Below are positions 46,355 to 55,180 of a DNA stretch of 64,000 nucleotides, piece after piece. Position numbers and translations under genes: made by a program. Below the pieces are notes generated by a model. The model saw only the letters and a list, made by a program, of their open reading frames with translations, did no database searches and was not told the origin of the DNA. Within the stretch, counting starts at the first letter, position 1, and the number at the start of each line of letters is the position of its first letter. The stretch lies in contig NZ_BAYE01000003.1 of NCBI RefSeq assembly GCF_000685095.1, positions 372,001 to 436,000 on the forward strand. Direction: 5' to 3'. Source of the stretch: Paraburkholderia caledonica NBRC 102488. Its GTDB lineage: Bacteria > Pseudomonadota > Gammaproteobacteria > Burkholderiales > Burkholderiaceae.

Positions 46355-46771
46355 ATGCAATTAGTTTCCCTAAGCGATTTCGCCAAGCTGCACGGCATTT
46401 CACGGCAAGCGGTTTATAAGTGGAAAGCCCGTGGGCTATTGGTTTTCAAAGATTCAAAGGTCGACGTAGACGCCTCGAATGCCCTACTTAAGCAACACCT
46501 CCGGGACGGCCTCCCGGTTGACAAGCGCACGGACAAAGTTGACGCACCGGTAGACATTCCACGCCCGGTTGACACCCTTCTAACCGACGACGGGGAGACC
46601 ATCCCGGAAGCCGCCGCCCGTCTACCCAAAATTTGGACAGCATGGAGTCGGTCGACATGCTTGTGGCCGACGTGCAGCGAGCCCTTTCCGCTCTTGACGG
46701 CGAACACGAGTTTGATTGGCCTGATCCCCAAAGCGAGGTCGCGATTATCGACGCTTCGGCTACGAGATTGA
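46355..46771 (+). CDS. Nu1-like small-terminase/HTH protein, probably frameshifted
   Basis: A 138-residue reading starting MQLVSLSDFAKLHGISRQAV, then YKWKARGLLVFKDSKVDVDA: a MerR/Nu1-type winged helix at the N-terminus, as in small terminase subunits. The natural-looking continuation changes frame twice: MESVDMLVADVQRALSALDG in a second frame from about 46633, then VWPNGEVARDERVTVIPALL in a third at 46829-46888. The gene is therefore probably decayed after residue 90 by two single-base losses. Its place beside the 80-bp repeat supports a packaging role. Confidence 0.6.
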   Translation: MQLVSLSDFAKLHGISRQAVYKWKARGLLVFKDSKVDVDASNALLKQHLRDGLPVDKRTDKVDAPVDIPRPVDTLLTDDGETIPEAAARLPKIWTAWSRSTCLWPTCSEPFPLLTANTSLIGLIPKARSRLSTLRLRD

Positions 46772-46937
46772 ACCTTGGCACGTTGTGGAGCATTGCCGGG
46801 AAGGCACCACGCCGTACGTTTGGCCGAACGGGGAAGTCGCGCGTGATGAACGAGTGACGGTTATTCCTGCTCTGTTGCGCACGCCCGCTCGCCCCTTCAT
46901 GCAATCGAATACTGCCGGGTCAAAATGCACCTAAACG

Positions 46938-48008
46938 CTACACGCGCTCTTCTACATCGCCTTCCTGTCGGATGATCTTCACGAAGTCGATAGGGTCATT
47001 AAAGTAATTTCTATAGGCCGAGCGCAACTGAGCAGGATTGTCGGCACGCACATACACGGCGTTTAGGCTAGAGCCGGACGACTCAAGTTCGGTCGCCATG
47101 GCGATCGCGTCGGCAGCTTGTCGGAACGGCAAAACCGCGAGTGTCAACTCGCCATCGGCTGTTCGTGTGATATTCAATACGTTGTGCTGCTGCAACCGGT
47201 CCTCGTCTTCGAACGTCTTCAATGCGGACAGCCTTTGGAGGATGCCTAGCTCATTTTCGAGTTTTTGTAATTCCTTCTGCAAGTCTTGAACGGAAGAGTC
47301 CAAAAACACTCTCTCGATGTGTTCGTGGTTTCTCGCAATTATTTCGCTGGCGATTGCAAAGAATCGACCGCGCTTAGTTGCATTCAGTTCGAATTTTGTC
47401 CGCTCGCCGTCGACAAAGTCCGAAATCTCGACTGCGGTGGCCCACGCATGTTGTGCGCGTGTTCGGTACTGAATTTCAACCAGAAGGTTATCCCAAGGCT
47501 TTTTCCCCTCTCCGCGCTCACTGCCACGGGGAAAATGGCGATAAACATCGTGAATGCCGCGATAGCCGGTAGCCTTTGGGTGTTCTATGTAATCGTATTT
47601 TTCCGGCGGATACCTGAGTTCATGTTTAACATTCTTCATTACCGCCGGTGAGTGAATATAGTTGCGAAAATCATTCAACTCTTCGATATTGTCGAAAATC
47701 ATCCGACAGCCGGCGAAGTCGTGCATTGCTGAGACGTCAGCAATTAGAAATCGACCGTCCGCATCGTGCCGACCAAGCTTATCCACAACGGTGTTGCGAC
47801 GTTTTAGACGCTGGGCGAACTCTACGTTGTAGCCCTGTCGCGCAATATGGCGCTTGATCCAAATCTGAAACGTGTTGATAACGTAGCCGTGTGAAGCACG
47901 CCACCGGTCGACAAGGTCAAAGTCCGCTTGCGACGCCGTTCCGTCTGATATTGCTTTACCGGCTCTTCTTACTGCCGATTTGTTTTCGGGAGGTAATGGA
48001 TAAGACAT
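46938..48008 (-). CDS. Stand-alone RelA/SpoT-type nucleotide synthetase
   Basis: A 356-residue protein without HD, TGS or ACT domains. The synthetase core is complete: RLKRRNTVVDKL (67-78), DFAGCR (97-102), HPKATGYRGIHDVY (143-156), VEIQYRTRAQHAWATAVE (177-194). The C-terminal 130 residues are helical then mixed, ending RSAYRNYFNDPIDFVKII. Prophage- and island-borne proteins of this type include alarmone synthetases and toxSAS toxins that pyrophosphorylate tRNA or make (pp)pApp. Which applies here cannot be told. It is the last gene before the right boundary. Confidence 0.78.
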   Translation of the reverse strand: MSYPLPPENKSAVRRAGKAISDGTASQADFDLVDRWRASHGYVINTFQIWIKRHIARQGYNVEFAQRLKRRNTVVDKLGRHDADGRFLIADVSAMHDFAGCRMIFDNIEELNDFRNYIHSPAVMKNVKHELRYPPEKYDYIEHPKATGYRGIHDVYRHFPRGSERGEGKKPWDNLLVEIQYRTRAQHAWATAVEISDFVDGERTKFELNATKRGRFFAIASEIIARNHEHIERVFLDSSVQDLQKELQKLENELGILQRLSALKTFEDEDRLQQHNVLNITRTADGELTLAVLPFRQAADAIAMATELESSGSSLNAVYVRADNPAQLRSAYRNYFNDPIDFVKIIRQEGDVEERV

Positions 48009-48265
48009 GGCAAAATGAGATCACATGTATGCGAAGTATCATACGCGAAATTTCGTGTTCCATAGCCCGTCATTTCGCGTTGAATCGCGGACTTGCTCTT
48101 GGTTTTTCTACCCTATAGTGGACCTGAGTACGACTGACAGACCGTTCAAGAACCACCGCTCAATACGCGGAAACCTTCGCATTGTGTGGGCGTCAACTGT
48201 TACACTAACCCCTGTCGCCGGTAGCACAGTGATCTTGTAAGTCATTGATTTTATTGGGTGTCCTT
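48009..48265. other. Island right-end gap
   Basis: No gene; it probably carries the promoter of the RelA/SpoT-like gene on its left side. It ends at the attachment repeat. Confidence 0.5.
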
Positions 48266-48293
48266 GAGGTTCAAATCCTCTCGCCCCGACCAA
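48266..48293 (+). repeat. attR: 28-bp direct repeat of the tRNA-Pro 3' end
   Basis: A perfect copy of 24102-24129; it marks the right boundary of the element. Confidence 0.93.
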
Positions 48294-48299
48294 AAAATC

Positions 48300-48334
48300 A
48301 AGGCCTTATGGATACATGTCCATAAGGCCTTTTT
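48300..48334 (+). terminator. Terminator, probably the original tRNA-Pro terminator
   Basis: A perfect 13-bp stem (AAGGCCTTATGGA/TCCATAAGGCCTT) with a 6-nt loop, then TTTTT. It begins 7 bp after attR, the distance expected if it originally followed tRNA-Pro. Confidence 0.85.
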
Positions 48335-48478
48335 CTTTGTGAGCCCATGTTATCTCCACGTTCGCTCCACAGCACGGACGGCTCCAGCCGGCACCGAACA
48401 GGTTGTTATACAGGGCTGGACGCCGCATAAAAAGGCGGCACTGGCCGCACCTCCGCCCACTCTGCGCCAGCCCAACAC

Positions 48479-49387
48479 TCACTCGCGGCTCGGATGCTGA
48501 TGCACGAAAGCGAGCAGCGCCTGGCGAAAGTGCGAAGCCGCCGGGCTTTGCGAGTCATCACGCGTGACGAGGTGCAGTGGTGCGCGAAAAGCGTGGTCGC
48601 CCGCCACGCGGCAGTAGCGCACGCTTTCCTGGTGGTAGCGATGCATCGACGCGGGAACGAGCGAAATACCGCCGCCCGCTGCCACAAGGTTGATGGCCGT
48701 TACCATGCGCGGCACTTCGTCCACCACGTGCAGTTCAAAACCCTTTGACTGACAGGCGCTAATAAAGTCCGCGTACATACCGGGGGCGCCAGGCCGACGC
48801 ACGAAAATAAACGACTCGTTGGCAAGCTTCTGGAGCGCTATTGCGCGGCTGCTTATGAGCCGATGTCCGACAGGCAGCACCAGCAACATTCGTTCTTCGG
48901 CCAACAGTTCGAACCGAAGACCGGCGGGTGTGTGAACCGGCTTGCGCAGGATCGCCGCATCCGCACGATCTTCTATCATCATTTCGATAATGTCGGCCGC
49001 GTTGACCTCCGTCATCTCGATGGCGACCTCGGGGTACAGATCACGGAAATTGCGGATGGCGGTGGGCGTCAGAGGGTGGAACGCAGCCGAACTCGTGAGC
49101 GCAACGCGCACGGTGCCAATGTGCCCTTGCGCAACGCGGCGTGCCTGAACGACCGCATTGTCCAGTTCGAGCAGCAGGGAGCGGGCGCGCGCTGCGAACG
49201 TCTCACCCGCCGCCGTCAACGCGACGCCGCGCGGCTGTCGCACGAAAAGCGCGAAGCCCAATTCCTGCTCGAGTTCCTGAATCTGCTGCGACAACGGAGG
49301 TTGCTGAATGTGCAGCCGGGCGGCGGCGCGCGTGAACTGGCCTTCTTCGGCGACCGCGAGGAAGTAGCGCAAATGTCTTAGTTCCAT
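48479..49387 (-). CDS. LysR-family transcriptional regulator
   Basis: A 302-residue regulator. The N-terminal winged helix is MELRHLRYFLAVAEEGQFTR, then AAARLHIQQPPLSQQIQELE. The C-terminal ligand-binding domain resembles the CatR/BenM-like subgroup often tied to aromatic catabolism (a judgement from general sequence features). It is divergent from a transporter gene with a 111-bp shared intergenic region holding several ATATG-type words suitable for LysR binding. It probably controls the transporter-hydrolase-tannase unit. Confidence 0.92.
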   Translation of the reverse strand: MELRHLRYFLAVAEEGQFTRAAARLHIQQPPLSQQIQELEQELGFALFVRQPRGVALTAAGETFAARARSLLLELDNAVVQARRVAQGHIGTVRVALTSSAAFHPLTPTAIRNFRDLYPEVAIEMTEVNAADIIEMMIEDRADAAILRKPVHTPAGLRFELLAEERMLLVLPVGHRLISSRAIALQKLANESFIFVRRPGAPGMYADFISACQSKGFELHVVDEVPRMVTAINLVAAGGGISLVPASMHRYHQESVRYCRVAGDHAFRAPLHLVTRDDSQSPAASHFRQALLAFVHQHPSRE

Positions 49388-49498
49388 GGCTAGCCTGCTA
49401 TATGTGACGGATATGGCAACCGCGTCTCATATGTATTTTACATTGGTGACTTCCGCACGTACTCTCTATTCGCAGGCAGCCGAAAACAAAGGAGACAC

Positions 49499-50848
49499 AT
49501 GCAAACCGTCATGCAAGCGGTCACGCCCGCTGCGGCCGCGCCACCTCTGAGCCGTTCACAGATGCGCCGCGCGGTGCTTGCTTCAGTCATCGGCAATGGC
49601 CTTGAGTGGTTCGACTTTCTGATCTACGGGTATTTCGCCAAGGTCATTGCACAGGTGTTCTTTCCCGCGAACAACAGCTTTGTGTCGATCACATTGACGC
49701 TCGCCACGTTTGCAATCGGCTTCCTGGTGCGGCCGCTCGGCGGCATTGTTATCGGCGCGTGCGCCGATCGTTACGGACGCCGCAAGACGCTGTCGCTGCT
49801 CATTCTTCTAATGGCGCTGAGTACGCTGATGATGGGCGTGACACCCGGCTACGCGACTCTCGGCATTGCTGCGCCGCTCATTGTGATTGTCGCGCGCATT
49901 CTGCAGGGACTGTCGGTGGGCGGAGAGTTCGCCACCGCAGCCGCGATGCTCACGGAATATGCGCCGCCTCGGCGCAAGATGTTCTTCGGCAGTTTTCAAA
50001 TGACGTCGCAGGCCGTCGCGCTCCTGCTCTCGTCGCTCTGCGCGTTGCTCCTCACCACGCGGCTCTCGCACGAATCGCTCGTGTCGTGGGGCTGGCGCGT
50101 GCCGTTCCTGGTCGGCGCGCTCGTCGGTCCGGTGGGTTTTTACATCCGGCACAAAGTGGGTGAGTCGCCAGAGTTTCTTCAGCTGCGCGAGCGGCTCGGA
50201 CACGCACCGCGTCAGTCGCTTCGCACGTTCATTCGCGAGCGGGGCGATGCGGCGCTGTGCGCGATGGGCGTCATCATCGTTGGGGCCGCAACGAACTACC
50301 TGTGGCATTCGTACATGCCGCTGTATGTCGAGCACCAGCTGCATTTGCCGCTGAAAAATGCGTTGTTCGGAACGGCCATGTCGGGCCTGATCGGAATTGT
50401 CGGCTATCCGCTGGCGGGGCGTCTTGCCGACCGTTTCGGCGCGTATCGTTTGTTTTTCCCGGTCACGATAGCGTGGGTGTGCGTTGCCTATCCGCTCTTT
50501 GCATGGGTGCTCGCGGCGCCGTCCGCTGAACGTGTGTTCACGGCGCAAATGATTGCGACTATCGTGCTTAGCCTCATGTCCGGTGCGCACCCCGGCATGC
50601 TCACGCAGCTCTTTCCGACCTCGACTCGCTCGACAGGCGTTGCGCTTTCGTACAACGTGGCGGTCACGCTGTTCGGCGGTCTTGCGCCCCTCACGGTTTC
50701 GACGTTGATCGACTTCACCGGCTCGCGGTTGGTCCCGGCGTGGTATCTGATCTGCGCAGGCGTCATTTCGCTGCTGCTTGTTGGACTGACGGCCTCCGGG
50801 CGGCGCCTGGTTCGCAAGCCCGATCTCTGGCTGGACGACGGTCAATGA
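49499..50848 (+). CDS. MFS transporter of the metabolite:H+ symporter (MHS) family
   Basis: A 449-residue inner-membrane protein with 12 predicted spans. IGNGLEWFDFLIYGYFAKVI near residue 33 is the MHS signature, and GACADRYGRRKT is the MFS loop motif. GGAGACAC precedes the ATG. Known relatives carry dicarboxylates, citrate, shikimate or aromatic acids. Its stop overlaps the ATG of the next hydrolase gene (ATGA), so they are co-translated. Substrate is inferred as an aromatic or hydroxy acid from the neighbours. Confidence 0.9.
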   Translation: MQTVMQAVTPAAAAPPLSRSQMRRAVLASVIGNGLEWFDFLIYGYFAKVIAQVFFPANNSFVSITLTLATFAIGFLVRPLGGIVIGACADRYGRRKTLSLLILLMALSTLMMGVTPGYATLGIAAPLIVIVARILQGLSVGGEFATAAAMLTEYAPPRRKMFFGSFQMTSQAVALLLSSLCALLLTTRLSHESLVSWGWRVPFLVGALVGPVGFYIRHKVGESPEFLQLRERLGHAPRQSLRTFIRERGDAALCAMGVIIVGAATNYLWHSYMPLYVEHQLHLPLKNALFGTAMSGLIGIVGYPLAGRLADRFGAYRLFFPVTIAWVCVAYPLFAWVLAAPSAERVFTAQMIATIVLSLMSGAHPGMLTQLFPTSTRSTGVALSYNVAVTLFGGLAPLTVSTLIDFTGSRLVPAWYLICAGVISLLLVGLTASGRRLVRKPDLWLDDGQ

Positions 50849-51888
50849 GCGGCGCGATGAATGTTGTAATGGACAGCGATGCACGGCCACGCAACGAAGT
50901 GCCTGTGCAGGTGATAGCCAGCGAACGGTTGATCGTATCGAACGCGCGCGGTGAGGCGGCCGTGCCGCTTTTCAAGGGCGGCAGTACGCGGCCCACTCAA
51001 GCGACTCGCGTGGTCGTGATGCTGCACGGAAGACTTCGCGATGCGGATGCGTATCTGCAATCCACGCAGTGTGCGCTGGCGTCTTCGACCGTCGAGCCCG
51101 ATAGCGTGATCCTCGCCGTACCGCAGTTTCTAGCGACGGCCGATGTCCAGCATCATTCGTTGCCGGCCGACTGTCTGCACTGGGAGTGGACCTCGTGGAT
51201 GGGCGGTCTCGATGCGATCGGGCCGGCGCCGCTAAGTTCTTTCGACGTACTCGACGCGCTGATCGAACACTACGAGCGTGATGGCGCTTGCCCGAACGTG
51301 CGGGAGATCGTCGTTGCCGGGCACTCCGGCGGGGCACAGGTCGCGCATCGGCACGCGATACTCAGCGACGCCGCCGCACGTTGCAGGGCGGCGGGTGTGA
51401 GCGTGCGTTATGTCATTGCGAATCCGTCGTCGTATGTGTACTTCGACGCGTGGCGTCCGCACTGTGCAGACGGATCGAGCGCAGACGCACGCGCCGCTTG
51501 CACCGGGTTCAATGCATGGAAGTACGGCACGGAAGGGTTGCCGCGCTATGCGAAGGGACTGGATGTCCAACAGCTCGAATACCGTTATGTCGATCGCGAC
51601 GTCACTTATCTGCTCGGCACGCACGACAACGATCCGGCGCATCCGGCTCTCGACCGCTCATGCGAAGCCATGCTGCAGGGCCCGCATCGACTCGCAAGGG
51701 GCCGCGCCTATTTCGCGTATCTGCGCAGACGGCATCCGCAGTTGCGTCATCAACTGGTCGAGGTGGCGGGCGCGGCGCACAGCGGTGACGCGATGTTCGT
51801 GTCGCAGGCAGGTGTGCAGGCGCTCTTCGGCACAACTGCACGGCTTATCGACACCGGCGTCGTGCACGAGGGCCGCGCGCTCGAATAG
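50845..51888 (+). CDS. Alpha/beta-fold hydrolase
   Basis: A 347-residue protein. VVVMLHGRLRDADAYL is the oxyanion region, IVVAGHSGGAQVAHRH carries the nucleophile serine, and EVAGAAHSGDAMF holds the last histidine. No signal peptide is visible, so it is likely cytoplasmic. The start is fixed by the ATGA overlap with the transporter gene. It may hydrolyse the compound that the transporter brings in; this is inference from operon structure. Confidence 0.8.
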   Translation: MSGAMNVVMDSDARPRNEVPVQVIASERLIVSNARGEAAVPLFKGGSTRPTQATRVVVMLHGRLRDADAYLQSTQCALASSTVEPDSVILAVPQFLATADVQHHSLPADCLHWEWTSWMGGLDAIGPAPLSSFDVLDALIEHYERDGACPNVREIVVAGHSGGAQVAHRHAILSDAAARCRAAGVSVRYVIANPSSYVYFDAWRPHCADGSSADARAACTGFNAWKYGTEGLPRYAKGLDVQQLEYRYVDRDVTYLLGTHDNDPAHPALDRSCEAMLQGPHRLARGRAYFAYLRRRHPQLRHQLVEVAGAAHSGDAMFVSQAGVQALFGTTARLIDTGVVHEGRALE

Positions 51889-51947
51889 CGACAACGGCGC
51901 GGACGCATAGCAACAACATAACCAGCCAATCGTTTCAGGAGACGAAG

Positions 51948-53603
51948 ATGATCAGAAGATCGCTCGGGTGGGCGCTCGCCTTCACCTTTTGCATCAGCGG
52001 ATGCGGCGGCAACGGACCGACCAGCGAGAATCCAGGCGGTTCGACGCCTGCGCCCACGGCGGCCACACAATGCAGCGCGTTGAGCGGGCTGTCGATTCCT
52101 GCGTCCTCGATTGCTGTACCGACCAGCGGCGCGACGATTACCAGCGCGACGCTAGTGGAAACGAGCGGCGAATACTGCCAGGTAAACGGTGCAATCGCAC
52201 CGGTCGACCCGGCTGCGCCTTCCATCAAATTCCAGGTCAACCTGCCGACCAGGTGGAATCGCAAGGCGCTGCATTATGGCGGCGGCGGTTTCGACGGCAC
52301 GCTGATCACCGGTGTCGATCCGCTCGACATGGCCCCGGCCGGCACATCCACGCCGCTCGCAAACGGCTATGCAACCTTCGGCGACGACTCGGGGCATCAG
52401 AGCTCGAGCATTACGGACGGCAAGTTCGCCGCCAACGACGAGTCGCTTGCGAACTACGGCGGCGTGAGCCTCAAGAAGACACACGACGTCGCCATGGCGC
52501 TGATCAGAAAGCGCTACGCGAGCGCGCCCGACAAGGTCTATTTCTTCGGCAGTTCGACGGGTGGACGCGATGGTCTGAGCGAAGCGCAGCGCTGGCCGCA
52601 GGACTACGACGGCATCGTGGTGAACCGTCCCGCGCTCAACTATACGGGGCTTCGTCTGAGCAATGTCGTGCTGGGCCGAGCGCTCTATCTGAATAACGGT
52701 GCGGGTTGGCTCGACGTGGCGAAAACGGTGTTGCTGCAGAACGCGGTCATGACCGCATGCGATGCGCTCGACGGCGTCGCCGACGGCGTTATCGCGAACG
52801 TGGCGGCGTGCAAGGCACAGTCGGCCACGGTGCTGGCATCGCTGCGCTGCCCGAGCGGCGCGGACTCGGGCGATACCTGTCTGTCTGACGCGCAGATCGC
52901 GACCGTGCAGACCATTGCAGCGCCGCTGCAATTACCTTATCCGCTTGCTAATGGCGTGACGCGTTACGCCGGCTACAACATTCTCGCCGGTTCAGTCTTC
53001 GCCGGGCCGAACACCACGCGCGATCTTGGCGAGTCCAGAGTCCCTGCAAATCCCGCGGGCAAGAAGGACGCTAACCAATGGGTAACGGGCGACCAGTGGG
53101 TCAAGTACTTCGTCACGCGCGTGCCGACTTTCGATTCATTGACATTCGACCCGCTGAATCCCGGTACGTACCAGTCGCGAGTGCAAACCGTGTCGGCGCT
53201 CACGGACGCGACCAGCACCGACTTGAGCGCCTATGTCGCAAAAGGCGGCAAGCTCATCATGACGCACGGTCTTGCAGACGAGATTGTCAGCACTGATTCG
53301 AGCACGGACTACTACAACGGCCTTGTGCAGCGCTTCGGACAGAGCACGGTGGATGGGTTCGTACGCTTCTACCTGATGCCGGGCGTAGGCCACGGCACGG
53401 GACCGTTTCATCCGGCCGTCGATTCCCTTTCCGCACTCGATCAATGGGTAGAGACCGGCAAGGCGCCCGAAACGCTCTCGATGAGCGATCTGAACGCCGC
53501 AACGCTCGGCAGAACGCGGCCGCTTTGCCGTTATCCACGATGGCCAAAGTACATTGGCGGAGATATCAATGTGGCCGCGAGCTTCCAGTGCGCTAGCTCC
53601 TAA
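51948..53603 (+). CDS. Tannase/feruloyl esterase-family lipoprotein
   Basis: A 551-residue protein. The start MIRRSLGWALAFTFCISGC is a lipoprotein-type signal with C19 as the likely lipidated residue. The mature part matches the tannase/feruloyl esterase family: LHYGGGGFDGT, the nucleophile in FFGSSTGGRDGLSEAQRWP, DYDGIVVNRPALNYTG, LIMTHGLADEIVS and the final MPGVGHGTGPF with the catalytic histidine. It would release phenolic acids from plant esters outside the inner membrane. AGGAGA precedes the ATG; a 59-bp gap links it to the upstream hydrolase gene. Confidence 0.88.
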   Translation: MIRRSLGWALAFTFCISGCGGNGPTSENPGGSTPAPTAATQCSALSGLSIPASSIAVPTSGATITSATLVETSGEYCQVNGAIAPVDPAAPSIKFQVNLPTRWNRKALHYGGGGFDGTLITGVDPLDMAPAGTSTPLANGYATFGDDSGHQSSSITDGKFAANDESLANYGGVSLKKTHDVAMALIRKRYASAPDKVYFFGSSTGGRDGLSEAQRWPQDYDGIVVNRPALNYTGLRLSNVVLGRALYLNNGAGWLDVAKTVLLQNAVMTACDALDGVADGVIANVAACKAQSATVLASLRCPSGADSGDTCLSDAQIATVQTIAAPLQLPYPLANGVTRYAGYNILAGSVFAGPNTTRDLGESRVPANPAGKKDANQWVTGDQWVKYFVTRVPTFDSLTFDPLNPGTYQSRVQTVSALTDATSTDLSAYVAKGGKLIMTHGLADEIVSTDSSTDYYNGLVQRFGQSTVDGFVRFYLMPGVGHGTGPFHPAVDSLSALDQWVETGKAPETLSMSDLNAATLGRTRPLCRYPRWPKYIGGDINVAASFQCASS

Positions 53604-53618
53604 CGCGCAATGCCTTAC

Positions 53619-53635
53619 GCCGCCCGCAGGGCGGC
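53619..53635 (+). terminator. GC hairpin after the tannase gene
   Basis: A 7-bp stem (GCCGCCC/GGGCGGC) with a GCA loop and no T run; a weak terminator candidate between convergent genes. Confidence 0.35.
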
Positions 53636-53701
53636 GCCACGATCAGTGTGAGGCGAGTCTTTGAATGATGGAGAGCGCGGTTCCCGGTCCAGTTGGTGAA
53701 C

Positions 53702-55171
53702 CTACATCAGAACAATGTCGTACTGCTCCTGGCTCAGATTGGACTCCACCTGCAGCGACACCGGCTTGCCGATGAAATCAATTAACATTGCCAGATGCTG
53801 GGACTCTTCTTCGAGAAACAGGTCGATCACCAGTTGAGACGCAACCACGCGAAACTCACGCGGATTGAACTGTCGCGACTCGCGCAATATCTCGCGCAGC
53901 ACGTCGTAGCAAACGGTACGCGGCGTTTTCACCTGGCCTTTGCCCTGGCAAACCGGGCAGGGCTCGCACAGCACGTGCGCGAGCGATTCGCGCGTGCGCT
54001 TGCGTGTCATTTCAACCAGACCGAGTTGCGAGAAACCATTCACGGTCACGCGTGTGCGGTCGCGCGACAACGCCTTCTTCAATTCGCCCAGCACCTGATC
54101 GCGATGCTCGACGTTTTCCATATCGATGAAATCGATAATGATCACGCCGCCCAGGTTGCGCAACCGCAATTGGCGCGCAATGGTATGCGCCGCTTCCAGG
54201 TTCGTCTTGAAGATGGTGTCGTCGAAATTTCGCGCGCCGACGTAGCCGCCCGTATTCACGTCGATGGTGGTCATCGCTTCGGTCTGGTCGATCACCAGAT
54301 AGCCGCCCGACTTCAGATCCACGCGGCGCGACAACGCGCGCTGGATCTCGGCCTCGATGTTGTACAGATCGAAAAGCGGTCGCTCGCCTGTGTAGTGATG
54401 CAGTTTCGCGGACACCGCCGGCGTGAACTCCGCCGCGAAATCGGCAAGCATCTGATACGTCTCGCGCGAGTCGACCTGAATGCGCGATGTTTCATCGTTG
54501 ACGAAATCGCGTAGCACGCGTTGCGCGAGATTCAGATCCTGATAGAGCAGGCTCGTGGGCGGCATGCGCTGGCCTTGCGACAGGATCGTTGCCCATGTCT
54601 TGCGCAGATAGGCGACGTCGGCGGCCAGTTCTTCGCTCGTCGCATCTTCGGCGATGGTGCGCACGATGTAGCCGCCTTTCTCGTCGGCAGGCAATACGGC
54701 GGTCAGACGCGCACGCACGGCTTCGCGCTCGGCTTCGCTTTCGATCTTCTGCGAGATGCCGATATGGGGCTCCTGCGGCAGATAGACCAGCGTGCGCCCG
54801 GCAATGCTCACTTGCGTGGAAAGCCGCGCGCCCTTGGTGCCGATCGGATCCTTCACCACCTGGACCATCAGCGTCTGACCTTCGAACACGATCTTTTCAA
54901 TCGGCTGATGTGGCGTCTGATGTTGCGGCTCGCCGGCAATGCGCGGGTGCCAGATATCGGCTACATGCAGAAACGCGGCGCGCTCCAGACCGATGTCGAT
55001 AAAAGCGGATTGCATGCCCGGCAACACGCGCACGACCTTGCCGAGATAGACGTTGCCGACGCGGCCCCGCGACAGCGTTCGTTCGACGTGAAGTTCCTGG
55101 ACGGCGCCTTGCTGGACGAGCGCGACGCGCGTTTCCTGCGGCGTGACATTGATCAGGATTTCTTCATTCAT
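53702..55171 (-). CDS. rng: Ribonuclease G
   Basis: A 489-residue endoribonuclease that matures the 16S rRNA 5' end and takes part in mRNA decay. The N-terminus MNEEILINVTPQETRVALVQ is followed by the S1-like RNA-binding region (RVGNVYLGKVVRVLPGMQSA). The catalytic DNase-I-like part has TIDVNTGGYVG and GVIIIDFIDM, and the zinc-link cysteines are in CEPCPVCQGKG. The length excludes RNase E, which has a long C-terminal tail. It follows maf by nine bases. Confidence 0.95.
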   Translation of the reverse strand: MNEEILINVTPQETRVALVQQGAVQELHVERTLSRGRVGNVYLGKVVRVLPGMQSAFIDIGLERAAFLHVADIWHPRIAGEPQHQTPHQPIEKIVFEGQTLMVQVVKDPIGTKGARLSTQVSIAGRTLVYLPQEPHIGISQKIESEAEREAVRARLTAVLPADEKGGYIVRTIAEDATSEELAADVAYLRKTWATILSQGQRMPPTSLLYQDLNLAQRVLRDFVNDETSRIQVDSRETYQMLADFAAEFTPAVSAKLHHYTGERPLFDLYNIEAEIQRALSRRVDLKSGGYLVIDQTEAMTTIDVNTGGYVGARNFDDTIFKTNLEAAHTIARQLRLRNLGGVIIIDFIDMENVEHRDQVLGELKKALSRDRTRVTVNGFSQLGLVEMTRKRTRESLAHVLCEPCPVCQGKGQVKTPRTVCYDVLREILRESRQFNPREFRVVASQLVIDLFLEEESQHLAMLIDFIGKPVSLQVESNLSQEQYDIVLM

Positions 55172-55180
55172 GGTGTTGTT

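Larger units (their letters stand above)
24130..48293. mobile_element. 24-kb integrative element in tRNA-Pro (satellite/prophage-like, defence-rich)
   Basis: It is bounded by 28-bp direct repeats of the tRNA 3' end, with a tyrosine integrase just inside the left boundary. Base composition is lower in GC than the flanks, and many intergenic stretches hold gene debris. Phage-type genes are few (ribbon-helix-helix regulators, a baseplate hub, a small-terminase-like gene, two packaging-site-like repeats). Capsid, portal, large terminase, lysis and replication genes are not recognisable. The cargo is dominated by candidate phage-defence genes. It therefore probably depends on a helper phage or is a decayed prophage. 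Confidence 0.88.

Noticed and set aside
48108..48293. Reverse reading starting [13 protein letters not shown] that covers attR
   Set aside because: It is the usual spurious reading across a tRNA 3' end; the rest has no protein-like features.
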